From NCBI GenBank assembly GCA_012031335.1, contig JAAUTT010000234.1, positions 1 through 6,932 of the forward strand: a DNA stretch of 6,932 bases, written 5' to 3'. The notes below the pieces were generated by a model. The model was not told where the DNA came from. It saw only the letters and a program-made list of their open reading frames with translations, and made no database searches. Position numbers and translations under genes: made by a program. The DNA is from Bacteroidales bacterium. Its GTDB lineage: Bacteria > Bacteroidota > Bacteroidia > Bacteroidales > JAAUTT01. Shown piece after piece: positions 6,156 through 6,932 of this stretch; the first letter of the stretch is position 1; each line of letters starts with the position of its first letter.

Positions 6156-6932
6156 ATGTATAAAAAAACTATTCAGTTTCTTTTTGCCCTTGTGTTGATA
6201 TTAAATTTTTCGCAAGGACTCCTGTTTTCGCAGGATAATAAAAAGGAATCTAAGGTTAAAGAGCCTTTTGAGCCTACGCTTGAGTCATTTAAAAATTACA
6301 AGTATCCCGAATGGTTCCGCGATGCTAAATTTGGAATTTGGGCTCACTGGGGCCCACAGGCTGTTCCCCGCCAGGGCGATTGGTACGCACGGAAAATGTA
6401 CGAATCGGATGTGGCCGACTGGAACACCAAACTACCTACCGGTAAACCAAGCAGGGAATATCTTTATCATGTTGAACATTACGGACATCCTTCGAAATTC
6501 GGTTATAAGGATATTATTCCTCTCTGGAAAGCCGAACGTTGGAATCCTGAGCAGTTGATGAAACTGTACAAAAGAGCGGGTGCCCGCTACTTTGTAAGCA
6601 TGGCAACGCATCATGATAATTTCTTTCTGTGGAATTCAAAGATTCACAGCTGGAATTCCGTTAAGATGGGTCCAAATAAAGATGTGGTAGGATTATGGCA
6701 ACAAGCTGCCAAAAAAGAAGGACTTCGTTTTGGCGTTTCGGAACATCTTGCAGCCAGTTATACATGGTTTCAAACAAGCCGGGGTGCGGATAAAACGGGA
6801 CCTTTAGCTGGTGTACCCTATGATGGTGCTAACCCGGAGTATGAAGACCTGTATCATTCCAAAACTGCTCCCGATGATAGGAATGGCTGACGAAAGATCC
6901 TGAAAATCAGCAGAATGGCTTTCGTGCATCAA
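6156..6932 (+). CDS. Secreted GH29 alpha-L-fucosidase, 3' truncated by window edge, with apparent frameshifts
   Basis: Predicted exported exo-glycosidase releasing L-fucose from glycans, supplying substrate to the operon. ATG 6156 is chosen because MYKKTIQFLFALVLILNF starts a clear signal peptide; an earlier ATG at 6117 overlaps the dehydrogenase and adds non-signal residues. GH29 landmarks follow: PEWFRDAKFGIWAHWGPQ (51-68, H64), GDWYARKMY (74-82), KLYKRAGARYFVSMATHHDNF (136-156, with H152-H153) and GLRFGVSEHL (189-198). The catalytic nucleophile would be beyond the window. The frame stops at 6888-6890, but adding one G at GG 6880-6881 gives DDREWLTKDPENQQ, the expected continuation. A second G at about 6913 would give QQEWLSCIK up to the edge. 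Spacing of 22 bp after the dehydrogenase puts it in the same operon. Confidence 0.9.

Overview
The window reads as part of a Bacteroidota genome, probably a polysaccharide degrader of the Bacteroidales/Marinilabiliales kind. This is inferred from protein style, moderately low GC, weak or absent Shine-Dalgarno sequences before most genes, and the gene set. The rank below phylum is a guess. The content is an L-fucose utilisation locus. A LacI-family regulator on the minus strand faces a tightly packed plus-strand operon of six genes: an aldo/keto reductase (probable L-fucose dehydrogenase), a FucP-type L-fucose:H+ symporter, an L-rhamnose/L-fucose mutarotase-like protein (COG3254), an amidohydrolase (probable L-fuconolactonase), an RspB-like zinc alcohol dehydrogenase, and a secreted GH29 alpha-L-fucosidase cut by the window edge. 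Intergenic gaps in the operon are 9 to 22 bp. Upstream on the minus strand, the first 80 codons of a probable secreted GH88/GH105-like hydrolase lie downstream of the regulator and in the same direction.

The genes fit one flow. The exported fucosidase frees L-fucose, FucP imports it, the mutarotase interconverts its anomers, the aldo/keto reductase oxidises it to L-fuconolactone, and the lactonase opens this to L-fuconate. Known non-phosphorylating routes then need L-fuconate dehydratase, an oxidation of 2-keto-3-deoxy-L-fuconate and a final cleavage. The zinc dehydrogenase is a candidate for the oxidation. No dehydratase or cleavage enzyme is in the window.

The roughly 180-bp divergent control region carries a striking 26-bp inverted repeat built from three copies of the half-site GCTTTGCG. 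It is the best candidate operator for the LacI-family protein.

The main oddity is at the sequence level. Five of the eight genes are broken by single- or two-base indels: at least seven events in 6.9 kb. Six can be repaired by changing the length of a short homopolymer or adding one G. Every repaired product has normal length and conserved residues across the join. This looks like uncorrected sequencing or assembly error rather than gene decay, so the frameshifted genes are annotated as genes with their joins stated. I see no mobile element, RNA gene, CRISPR array or novel system.
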